Of a stretch of DNA of 62,260 bases, positions 15,028-21,807 are shown in pieces. The stretch's first letter is position 1; each line of letters opens with the position of its first letter. The DNA is taken from positions 1 to 62,260 of the forward strand of contig CAZTDP010000005.1 of the NCBI GenBank assembly GCA_964612565.1, in the 5' to 3' direction. A model generated the notes under the pieces. It did no database searches. It was not told the origin of the DNA and saw nothing but the letters and a program-made list of their open reading frames with translations. Source of the stretch: CAZTDP01 sp964612565 (GTDB lineage: Bacteria; Patescibacteriota; WWE3; UBA101185; UBA10185). Position numbers and translations under genes: made by a program.

Positions 15028-16994
15028 TGAATAATTCGCAATTTTGGGGTTCAAATAACGCGTCGTCTACGCCAAAAAAGAATCCTGCTACAAATAATAG
15101 TTTTGATTTTAAAAAAAACGTTTCACGTAAAAAGCTTGGTGTAACAGGAATTGTGCTTTTGGTAATTGTAGCGATATTAGGAATTTTGTTTTATTCTTTT
15201 ATCTTTAGGCCCGGACTTGCCTTGTATAAATCAGGAATGGTTCTTAAGGAAGACGCTGTACAAATTGGCGCCGCCTTAAAAGCTCGTGATCTTGTAGAAC
15301 TTGACAAAGTTCTTGTAGAGACCCAGGGCGACCTTGTGAAAGCAAGAGAGTCGCGAGACAAAAATTTTGGTTGGGCCAAAAACGTTAAGCTTTTTAAGCT
15401 GAGCGAATACTATAGCGATACGGATCATTTTATTGATGCCGGAAATGATGCCATTGCAGCTCTTCAAGAAACCGAAAAGGTTATTTTACCTTTTGCCGAT
15501 GCCGCAGGATTAAAAGTATCGGCTGATCAGGCAGCTCCTTCCCAGGATCAAGGCTTGATGCAGGCATTCCAGACATGGATTTCAATTATGCCTGAGGTTG
15601 CGGGACAGATGGACGGCGTCATAGCCAAAGTATCCAAAGTTGGGGATGATCTTCAGCAAGTTAATGTAGATAAATACCCGGTATCAATTGGCAATGTTGC
15701 CATAAGAGAAAATATTAAATTTGTAAAAGATACCCTATCTAAGGCCGATGACTACGCTCCTGATGTAAAGCAGGCTTTAACTATATTTCCAAGACTTTTA
15801 GCGGTCGGCACTCCGATAAAAAGATACATGGTAGTCATGCAGAACGATAAAGAAATTAGACCTACCGGTGGTTTTATGACCAACTATGCAACCTTTAGAA
15901 TTGATAACGGATTATTAGTAAATCAGGATATCGAGTCAAAAGATATGTACAGCGTAGATTTAACACTGGACGCAATTGATGCGACATATGATTTTCCGGA
16001 TCCGCCTTTAGCTTATGGTAAGTATCTTAAGGTTGAAAGATGGTACGCAAGGGACATGAACGCTTACCCAGATTTCCAAAAATCCATGGATCAGTTTCTG
16101 ATTTACTACAACATGGCCGGAAGAATAGATCCTATAAGTGTAAAACCCGTGGATGGTATAGTTTCGATCGACACTCAAGTCATTAGTGAGCTTCTCGATG
16201 TTACAGGGCCTGTAACGGTTAATGGTGTTACTTATACAAAAGATAATGTTGTTTTGGAGCTTGAAAGAATTGCTTCACTTGCTTTGCAAGAGCAGGCAGG
16301 GAGAAAACGTGTTCTTGGATACCTGATGAAAGAAATGTTAAAGAATGTGTTTGAGTCCGACAAAAATCTTTGGTCTAAACTTATTGAAAAAGGTATAGAC
16401 CTTTCGGTAAGAAGGCACATTCAGTTTTACATGATTAACGATGCCGAGGCGCAGGCACTGGCGAACAAATACAATGTTGGCGGCGCTGTTAAGCAGGACG
16501 TGGCCGGAGACTATTCGATGGTTGTTTCTACAAACTTAGGGGCAGATAAAACAAATTGGTTTGTGAGTAAAACAATCAATCATTCGCTTGAAAAATCCAA
16601 TGGCAAGTGGCTTCATGCAATCAATATTTCATATACCTACACTCAGCCCACAGATGACTACGCGCCGTTTGTTAAACAATTTAAGGATTGGGTAAGAGTT
16701 TATGCCCCGGCAGGATCAGAGTTTGTTTCGGTCGACGGTTCTGAGGACGGTACAATGACAGACCAGGAAAGCGGGAAAGTTTGGTTCAGCGGTTACATTA
16801 CGCTTCAGCCCGGTGAAACAAAACAAATTACATTCAAATATTACATCCCTGATACTGTTGTGGGGGCTAAAAATTACGACTTGTACATTCAAAAGCAGTC
16901 GGGTATAGATCAAGAAAAGCACACTGTAACGGTGGGCGGAAAAACGACAACCTTAGATCTTAAGACGGATAAAGAAGTTAATATAGCACTTTAA
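15027..16994 (+). CDS. DUF4012 domain-containing membrane-anchored protein
   Basis: A 655-residue protein with a Ser/Asn/Lys-rich cytoplasmic start, one membrane segment (about residues 38-60) and a large extracytoplasmic part. The DUF4012 core is recognisable near residues 268-295 (M-Q-N-D-K-E-I-R-P-T-G-G-F-M-T-N-Y). The first 200 residues are helical and acidic/basic patterned, like a coiled coil. The function of DUF4012 is not established; it often accompanies surface-polysaccharide genes. AAGGAG lies 7 bases before the ATG, which overlaps the upstream TAA by one base. A strong terminator follows. Confidence 0.85.
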   Translation: MNNSQFWGSNNASSTPKKNPATNNSFDFKKNVSRKKLGVTGIVLLVIVAILGILFYSFIFRPGLALYKSGMVLKEDAVQIGAALKARDLVELDKVLVETQGDLVKARESRDKNFGWAKNVKLFKLSEYYSDTDHFIDAGNDAIAALQETEKVILPFADAAGLKVSADQAAPSQDQGLMQAFQTWISIMPEVAGQMDGVIAKVSKVGDDLQQVNVDKYPVSIGNVAIRENIKFVKDTLSKADDYAPDVKQALTIFPRLLAVGTPIKRYMVVMQNDKEIRPTGGFMTNYATFRIDNGLLVNQDIESKDMYSVDLTLDAIDATYDFPDPPLAYGKYLKVERWYARDMNAYPDFQKSMDQFLIYYNMAGRIDPISVKPVDGIVSIDTQVISELLDVTGPVTVNGVTYTKDNVVLELERIASLALQEQAGRKRVLGYLMKEMLKNVFESDKNLWSKLIEKGIDLSVRRHIQFYMINDAEAQALANKYNVGGAVKQDVAGDYSMVVSTNLGADKTNWFVSKTINHSLEKSNGKWLHAINISYTYTQPTDDYAPFVKQFKDWVRVYAPAGSEFVSVDGSEDGTMTDQESGKVWFSGYITLQPGETKQITFKYYIPDTVVGAKNYDLYIQKQSGIDQEKHTVTVGGKTTTLDLKTDKEVNIAL

Positions 16995-17017
16995 AGTTGA
17001 CGTAACCTTGAACTTTG

Positions 17018-17050
17018 TGTACCCCGCCCTAAGCGGGGTACAATCGTTTT
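17018..17050 (+). terminator. intrinsic terminator after the DUF4012 gene
   Basis: A 10-base stem TGTACCCCGC/GCGGGGTACA around a 5-base loop (17018-17042), followed by ATCGTTTT. It closes the glycan unit before recO. Confidence 0.8.
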
Positions 17051-17059
17051 AAAGACCTC

Positions 17060-17782
17060 ATGAAAAAATACAATACACAGGCTGTTATTTTAAAAAGTAT
17101 CAATTACAAAGATTCGGATAAGTTGTACACAGTTTTTTCTGAAGATCTTGGAAGAGTAAGTGCTGTTGCGCACGGTGTGCGAAAAATAACATCGCGTAGA
17201 TCGGGCAGTTTAGATTCCTTAAATTTTGTAAGTTTGGGGCTGTCAGAAGATTCAAAAGGCTTTAAGTCAATAGATGAGGTTAAAACGCTAAATAGTTTCA
17301 AGCATATAAAAGAAAATTTAGATGTGTCGTTTAAAGCCTACTATATTGCCGAACTTTTATACAAAACCACCGAAGAGGGTTTTGAATCCGAAAAACTTTT
17401 TGAGCTGCTGGTAACCTTTTTGAAAGCCCTTAATTCAAATCCTACGCTGGGTGATCTGCTTGTAAGCTATTTTGAGGCCAATTTTTTAGAAATTATGGGG
17501 TACGGTTTGAGTTTTAAAAAATGCTCCGTTTGCGGCAAATCCGTTGACGAAACTTGGGGTAAATACTTCTTTTCTTTAGACACCGGAAATTTAACTTGCA
17601 ATAATTGTGCCTCTTACGGTTTTGAGGTTTCGCTTGAGGCTTTAAAAACAATTGTAAAAATGCTGGGCAATAAAATTCCTACCACAAACGGCGAGGCGGC
17701 AACGCGTGAAGTTAGTGAGCTTTTAAAGTCGCATATTCAAAGTACGTTCGGTGTTAGGTTTAAAACGCTGTCCTTGATGTAA
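17060..17782 (+). CDS. recO: DNA repair protein RecO
   Basis: A 240-residue protein that fits RecO. An N-terminal OB-fold starts T-Q-A-V-I-L-K-S-I-N-Y-K-D-S-D-K-L-Y, followed by a helical domain with a zinc site (C-S-V-C-G near residues 155-159 and C-N-N-C near 179-182). RecO loads RecA onto SSB-coated DNA with RecR in recombinational repair. The length matches the family. It sits alone between two terminators. TTTAAA lies 6 bases before the ATG, a weak version of the local leaderless pattern. Confidence 0.9.
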   Translation: MKKYNTQAVILKSINYKDSDKLYTVFSEDLGRVSAVAHGVRKITSRRSGSLDSLNFVSLGLSEDSKGFKSIDEVKTLNSFKHIKENLDVSFKAYYIAELLYKTTEEGFESEKLFELLVTFLKALNSNPTLGDLLVSYFEANFLEIMGYGLSFKKCSVCGKSVDETWGKYFFSLDTGNLTCNNCASYGFEVSLEALKTIVKMLGNKIPTTNGEAATREVSELLKSHIQSTFGVRFKTLSLM

Positions 17783-17787
17783 AAATT

Positions 17788-17821
17788 AACCCGAGCGCGC
17801 TTTGTAGCTTTCGCTCGGGTT
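17788..17821 (-). terminator. terminator between convergent recO and the receiver-like orphan
   Basis: AACCCGAGCG (17788-17797) pairs with CGCTCGGGTT (17812-17821), a perfect 10-base stem. Read on the minus strand it is followed by AATTTTTA, so it best terminates the minus-strand orphan; it could also stop recO transcripts. Confidence 0.75.
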
Positions 17822-17827
17822 CTTACT

Positions 17828-18208
17828 CTAAGACATAGAGATAAGTGTTTCGAATAACATTGTGAGACAAGCTGCGTCTGCTCCTTGTGGCACCCTGAAA
17901 TCCAAATTATTGCGCAGCACCTCAAAAGAAGCATTGCTACACAGTGCTCCGACCGCTGTACTGGGGTATTGGAGTTTTACCTCATTAACAACCCCCTTTA
18001 GAGGAAATTTCAACCCTTCATCTGCAATGCGGACTACGAGTATTCTGGGTTTGTTTCTCTCAAAGCATTTTAGTATGTCTTTGATCGACAGGCTGGCCAA
18101 CATGATCATCTTTATCTCAAAGGATTCTGCATTTAAGCCGGACAGCACTTTAGTATTATCTGGCTTTGGGTCCGCCCAAACAATTTTTACAATGTCTCCG
18201 TTGTCCAT
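17828..18208 (-). CDS. orphan protein resembling a degenerate receiver (CheY-like) domain
   Basis: A 126-residue protein starting M-D-N-G-D. The pattern follows a receiver fold: a first strand ending in W-A-D-P-K-P-D, a helix, a strand K-P-R-I-L-V-V-R-I where a phosphoacceptor Asp would be expected after two Val, then Y-P-S-T-A-V-G-A-L-C-S-N, and an alanine-rich end. The phosphoacceptor position appears to be Arg, so it would not be phosphorylated normally. The family call is inference. The ATG at 18208 follows GGGAGAGGG; an upstream in-frame TTG at 18226 is less likely. A terminator follows. Confidence 0.5.
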   Translation of the reverse strand: MDNGDIVKIVWADPKPDNTKVLSGLNAESFEIKMIMLASLSIKDILKCFERNKPRILVVRIADEGLKFPLKGVVNEVKLQYPSTAVGALCSNASFEVLRNNLDFRVPQGADAACLTMLFETLISMS

Positions 18209-18319
18209 TTTCCCTCTCCCATACAATGTCGAATTTGAAAGAGTTTTAACACAGCCTTAGCAGTTTGTCCATCTTTACGTAAAGTGTGTTTTATACTCGC
18301 AAAACCCAAATTTCTGCTA

Positions 18320-18325
18320 TATACT
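18320..18325 (+). promoter_or_regulatory. -10 box of a leaderless promoter (TATACT N6 ATG) for glyS
   Basis: TATACT ends exactly 6 bases before the ATG at 18332, supporting that start over an in-frame upstream one at 18284. Confidence 0.6.
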
Positions 18326-18331
18326 AGCCCT

Positions 18332-19711
18332 ATGTCAGAAAATACAGACCTTCAACAAAAAATAGTTTCATTAAGCAAAAGACGCGGATTTGTATTTCCC
18401 GGATCCGAAATTTACGGTGGTTTAGCTAATACTTATGATTTTGGACCTTTGGGTGTTTTGCTTTTAAGAAACATTATTGATAATTGGTGGTCGTTTTTTG
18501 TTACCAAAAGAAAAAACATCTACGGGCTTGATACCAGCATATTAATGGCGCCTGCCGTGTGGGAGGCTTCGGGTCACACCGCTAATTTTACCGATACCTT
18601 GATTGACTGTAAAAATTGTAAAACTAGAACAAGGGCCGACCATTTGATAGAGAATTTTTTTAAAGAAAAAAATGAAGAAATTAGTGTAGAAGGAAAGCCG
18701 GCCGAGGAACTTGGTAAAATCATTAACGATAATAAAATTTTATGCCCAAAATGTGCAGCTTTTAACTGGACCGAGCCAAGACGATTTAACTTATTATTTG
18801 AGACTAATATAGGAATCGTTACTGACTCTCAATCTTTGGCCTATTTAAGAGGAGAAATTGCTCAAGGAATGTTTGTAAACTTTAGAAGCGTTTTGGATAC
18901 AATGCGCCCCAAACTTCCTTTTGGAATAGCTCAGGCAGGAAAGGCTTTTAGGAACGAAATTACCTTAGGAAACTTTATCTTTAGAACACTTGAGTTTAAT
19001 TTGGCCGAATTTGAATTCTTTTTTAACCCTGCAAAAGACAAGTGGGAATCAATGTTTGATTATTGGAAAGGTGAAATGCAGATTTGGGCCAACTCAATTG
19101 GGCTTTTGGACGAAAAATTGAGATGGAGAACACATACCGATGCCGAGCGCGCGCATTATTCCACCCAGACTCAGGACATGGATTTTGAATTTGCCTGGGG
19201 TTTTAAGGAAATGTTTGGGCTTGCCTACCGAACCGATTTTGACCTTAAAAACCACATGGAGCAGTCCGGAGCCGATCTTAGATATACAGATCCGGAAACA
19301 GGTGAAAAGTTTATTCCGCACGTTATAGAACCGACATTTGGAATTAACCGCGTTTTCTTGGCTTTACTTTCAAGCGCGTACTTTGAAGACGCAGACAGAG
19401 TAGTTTTGAGACTTCATAAAGATTTGGCGCCATATAAAGCGGCGGTGTTTCCTTTAGTAAAAAACAAAGAGGAAATTGTTGATAAAGCTCGTGACATTTA
19501 CGATGACCTGGTTTCAAAAGGTATTTCTACCGATTGGGACGACCGCGGCAATATTGGAAAAAGATATTATTCTCAAGATGAAATTGGAACACCGTACTGC
19601 ATAACTGTTGATTATCAAACCTTGGATGACGATACAGTGACGGTTAGAGACAGGGATACGATGGAGCAAAAAAGAGTTAAAATCGGCGAACTTGCTGGTT
19701 ATTTAGGCTAA
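18332..19711 (+). CDS. glyS: glycyl-tRNA synthetase, single-chain class II
   Basis: A 459-residue protein of the homodimeric (alpha2) glycyl-tRNA synthetase type, starting M-S-E-N-T-D-L. Class II motifs are visible: motif 1 region G-L-A-N-T-Y-D-F-G-P-L-G, motif 2 F-R-N-E-I-T-L-G-N-F and motif 3 F-G-I-N-R. A C-terminal anticodon-binding domain covers about residues 350-459 (A-P-Y-K-A-A-V-F-P-L). A cysteine-bearing insert (C-K-N-C and C-P-K-C) may bind zinc. It charges tRNA-Gly in the cytoplasm. The start at 18332 is chosen because of the -10 box six bases upstream. A clean terminator follows. Confidence 0.93.
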   Translation: MSENTDLQQKIVSLSKRRGFVFPGSEIYGGLANTYDFGPLGVLLLRNIIDNWWSFFVTKRKNIYGLDTSILMAPAVWEASGHTANFTDTLIDCKNCKTRTRADHLIENFFKEKNEEISVEGKPAEELGKIINDNKILCPKCAAFNWTEPRRFNLLFETNIGIVTDSQSLAYLRGEIAQGMFVNFRSVLDTMRPKLPFGIAQAGKAFRNEITLGNFIFRTLEFNLAEFEFFFNPAKDKWESMFDYWKGEMQIWANSIGLLDEKLRWRTHTDAERAHYSTQTQDMDFEFAWGFKEMFGLAYRTDFDLKNHMEQSGADLRYTDPETGEKFIPHVIEPTFGINRVFLALLSSAYFEDADRVVLRLHKDLAPYKAAVFPLVKNKEEIVDKARDIYDDLVSKGISTDWDDRGNIGKRYYSQDEIGTPYCITVDYQTLDDDTVTVRDRDTMEQKRVKIGELAGYLG

Positions 19712-19727
19712 TCTTTGTGGGCAAAAG

Positions 19728-19758
19728 AAAACCGACATGTTGTTTTATGTCGGTTTTT
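19728..19758 (+). terminator. intrinsic terminator after glyS
   Basis: ACCGACAT (19731-19738) pairs with ATGTCGGT (19747-19754), preceded by AAA and followed by TTTT. Confidence 0.8.
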
Positions 19759-19797
19759 AGAATAAATCTTGAGGTGAATAATTAAGCAAACAAGCCA

Positions 19798-19998
19798 TTA
19801 CTTTCCTGTGCTCCCGCAATGTCGGAGATGCTCTGCCATTTTCAAGTCAAGGTCTGACTTAACAGCCTCGGGGGTTGGGTAGCCCGAAACTTTTAGGGTT
19901 TGTCCACATTCTTTACAAGTCACTGTTCCCCTATAACTTTTCCTCTGTCCGAGTCCAAAAGGTTTTATATAGCTAGCGATCGAAACTATAGCGCGCAT
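19798..19998 (-). CDS. small C2HC zinc-binding orphan protein
   Basis: A 66-residue protein with C-K-E-C-G followed about 25 residues later by H-L-R-H-C, a plausible C2HC zinc site, and a basic N-terminal half (G-Q-R-K-S-Y-R-G). I do not recognise a named family. The ATG at 19998 is chosen over an in-frame upstream one at 20097 because AAAGGAGGAGC lies directly before it and a promoter sits 35-64 bases upstream. Like the gene at 1268 it is a short, stand-alone, SD-led unit with one zinc site. Confidence 0.6.
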   Translation of the reverse strand: MRAIVSIASYIKPFGLGQRKSYRGTVTCKECGQTLKVSGYPTPEAVKSDLDLKMAEHLRHCGSTGK

Positions 19999-20032
19999 TG
20001 CTCCTCCTTTTCCGTTGGGTTTGATTACTAAT

Positions 20033-20062
20033 ATCCTATAACATTTTTCCGATTTACGCCAA
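20033..20062 (-). promoter_or_regulatory. sigma70-like promoter for the small zinc orphan (minus strand)
   Basis: On the minus strand TTGGCG (20062-20057), 18 bases, TAGGAT (20038-20033). The predicted leader is about 30 nt and contains the AAGGAGGAG ribosome-binding site. Confidence 0.5.
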
Positions 20063-20090
20063 TCCACGGTCTTTTCGGGTTTACTTTGTA

Positions 20091-20119
20091 TTGACAATGG
20101 ATACCCGGTGGAGCATTAT
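20091..20119 (+). promoter_or_regulatory. sigma70-like promoter of the mraZ operon
   Basis: Consensus TTGACA (20091-20096), a 17-base spacer and CATTAT (20114-20119). It lies about 50 bases before mraZ and overlaps the start of the MraZ-box array. Confidence 0.65.
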
Positions 20120-20148
20120 GGTATAAATTGGTGAAAAATGGTGAAAAC
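20109..20148 (+). promoter_or_regulatory. MraZ-box array, four direct repeats with 10-base period
   Basis: TGGA at 20109, then TGGT at 20119, 20129 and 20139, each followed by an A-rich half, the last two being TGGTGAAAA. Known MraZ operators are short TGG-type direct repeats spaced one helical turn upstream of mraZ, so this array very probably mediates autoregulation. Confidence 0.75.
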
Positions 20149-20169
20149 CATTAAACTAAAGGTTAAACC

Positions 20170-20580
20170 ATGAGAATGTTTCTTGGGGAATATAATCCGA
20201 ATATCACCGAAGGATCGAGAATTTCTCTGCCCAAGAAACTTCGGGACCAAATTAGAGGGGAACAAATTGTCCTTTCTAGGGGTTTTGAAGAATGCGTTTT
20301 TGTTTATGATAGCGAAGACTGGGTCGCAGAGGCTAAAAAGCAAGTTGAAAATCCAATAACCGATTCCAAGACGCGTGATTTTAAAAGATACATGTATGCG
20401 GGGGCGGTTGAAAGTCCGATTGATGAGCAAGGAAGGGTTGTTATACCCGGTAATTTAAAACAGTATGCCGGATTAAACAAAGAAACCGCGGTAATTGGCG
20501 CCGGAGATCACATTGAAATTTGGGATCTTCAAAAGTGGAATCAGAGACTAGAAAAAATTTCGAAAGAGTTTGCTGCCTAA
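20170..20580 (+). CDS. mraZ: transcriptional regulator MraZ
   Basis: A 136-residue protein with two AbrB-like SpoVT domains: M-F-L-G-E-Y-N-P-N-I-T at the start with S-R-I-S-L-P-K-K-L, and a second copy with D-E-Q-G-R-V-V-I-P-G-N-L near residues 85-100. MraZ is a DNA-binding repressor or activator of the division and wall (dcw) operon it heads. The repeat array and promoter upstream support this. ATG at 20170 is used; an in-frame ATG at 20176 (M-F-L-G-E-Y) is equally close to family starts. The rsmH start lies 10 bases after its stop. Confidence 0.93.
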   Translation: MRMFLGEYNPNITEGSRISLPKKLRDQIRGEQIVLSRGFEECVFVYDSEDWVAEAKKQVENPITDSKTRDFKRYMYAGAVESPIDEQGRVVIPGNLKQYAGLNKETAVIGAGDHIEIWDLQKWNQRLEKISKEFAA

Positions 20581-20590
20581 ACAACGTTTT

Positions 20591-21487
20591 ATGGAGTATC
20601 ACAAACCGGTTTTATTAAGCGAAACAATTGAACATTTAAAAGTTAATAAAGGCTCAAAGTATATTGACGCAACTTTAGGTGACGCCGGACATTCGTTAGA
20701 GATTATGAAAAACGGAGGCTTAGTTTTGGGAATTGAAATAAACCAAAAAGCTTTGGATCGTGCCGTAGAGAGAATTAAAAACGAAGGTTTTGGAGAGCAG
20801 TTTACGCCTTGTCTTGGAAATTTTAAGGACATTGACAAAATTGCGTCAGAAAAAGGTTTTGATAAGGTAGCCGGAATCATTTACGACCTTGGTTATAGTT
20901 CGTACGAGTTGGAAGATTCGGAATTTGGTTTGTCTTTTTATTCTGATCAGCCACTCGATATGAGATTAGATAAAAACTTAGGGGTAACGGCAGCAGATTT
21001 GGTTAACACTCTTAGTGAGGCCGACTTGTCAAAAATGCTTTTTGAATATTCGGACGAAAGAATGAGTCGAAAGTTTGCGCAGGCAATTGTTAAGAATCGT
21101 AATTTGAAGAAGTTTCAGACAACAAAGGAGTTGGCTGATCTTTTAAAAGCTGTAGCTTCTCCAGCTTACGAACATGGAAGGATTCATCCTGCAACAAGAA
21201 CCTTCCAAGCGTTGAGGATAGTTGTAAACGATGAGCTTGAAAATTTACGAGTTTCACTGCCTCGGGCTGCGCGCCTTCTGCTGCCTGGTGGTCGAATGCT
21301 TATCATAAGCTTCCATTCTATGGAAGACAAAGTGGCCAAGCAATTTGGCCATAGCGCGCAGCCCAAAGAAAATATGTATGAGGCCGTAACAAAAAAGCCC
21401 ATACAGCCGTCAGAAAAAGAGATCGCGGCCAATTCTAGGTCACGAAGCGCTAAGTTAAGAATCTTTGAAAAACATGGCAAAAATTGA
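20591..21487 (+). CDS. rsmH: 16S rRNA (cytosine-1402-N4)-methyltransferase RsmH
   Basis: A 298-residue protein starting M-E-Y-H-K-P-V-L-L-S-E, the family's classic N-terminus; this ATG is preferred over frames running back into mraZ. The SAM-binding Rossmann part has Y-I-D-A-T-L-G-D-A-G-H-S, and later come I-Y-D-L-G-Y-S-S and H-P-A-T-R-T-F-Q-A-L-R-I. The C-terminus has I-I-S-F-H-S-M-E-D. RsmH methylates C1402 of 16S rRNA and usually follows mraZ, as here. Its end overlaps ftsL by 14 bases. Confidence 0.95.
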   Translation: MEYHKPVLLSETIEHLKVNKGSKYIDATLGDAGHSLEIMKNGGLVLGIEINQKALDRAVERIKNEGFGEQFTPCLGNFKDIDKIASEKGFDKVAGIIYDLGYSSYELEDSEFGLSFYSDQPLDMRLDKNLGVTAADLVNTLSEADLSKMLFEYSDERMSRKFAQAIVKNRNLKKFQTTKELADLLKAVASPAYEHGRIHPATRTFQALRIVVNDELENLRVSLPRAARLLLPGGRMLIISFHSMEDKVAKQFGHSAQPKENMYEAVTKKPIQPSEKEIAANSRSRSAKLRIFEKHGKN

Positions 21488-21800
21488 AAAACAACAAAAA
21501 CAAATAAAACTTTTTAAACTATTTTTTGTACTGTCGGTTTTAGCTTTTTTTGGAAGCCTGGGATTTAAAATGTATGTTTCAAACGATCTTGCTGTAAAGA
21601 ACCAGGATCTTAGATCTGTTTACGACAAACAAGCTGCCCTGGAAGAAGAGATATCAATGCTTCAATATCGTAACTCACAAATTTCATCTATGAAGTACGT
21701 CGAAGAGAGAGCTCAGCAAATGGGGTATGTTCCTATGAAAGACGATTTGATTTCATTGGACTTAAATGCCCCTATTCAAGTTGCATCCTTATCAAGGTAA
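21474..21800 (+). CDS. ftsL: FtsL/DivIC-like division protein
   Basis: A 108-residue bitopic protein: a basic, lysine/glutamine-rich cytoplasmic start, one membrane helix (about residues 15-37) and an extracytoplasmic coiled coil (residues about 40-80 with L/I/M heptads). Size, topology and position between rsmH and ftsI match FtsL, a partner of FtsI/FtsW in septal peptidoglycan synthesis; sequence alone cannot separate FtsL from DivIC. The ATG at 21474 is preferred to the TTG at 21465. Confidence 0.75.
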   Translation: MAKIEKQQKQIKLFKLFFVLSVLAFFGSLGFKMYVSNDLAVKNQDLRSVYDKQAALEEEISMLQYRNSQISSMKYVEERAQQMGYVPMKDDLISLDLNAPIQVASLSR

Positions 21801-21807
21801 TCTCTAA

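Noticed and set aside
17862..18260. Open frame of 132 codons on the plus strand opposite the receiver-like gene
   Set aside because: It has no SD or -10 box at its start, and the minus-strand frame has an SD, a sensible fold pattern and a terminator.
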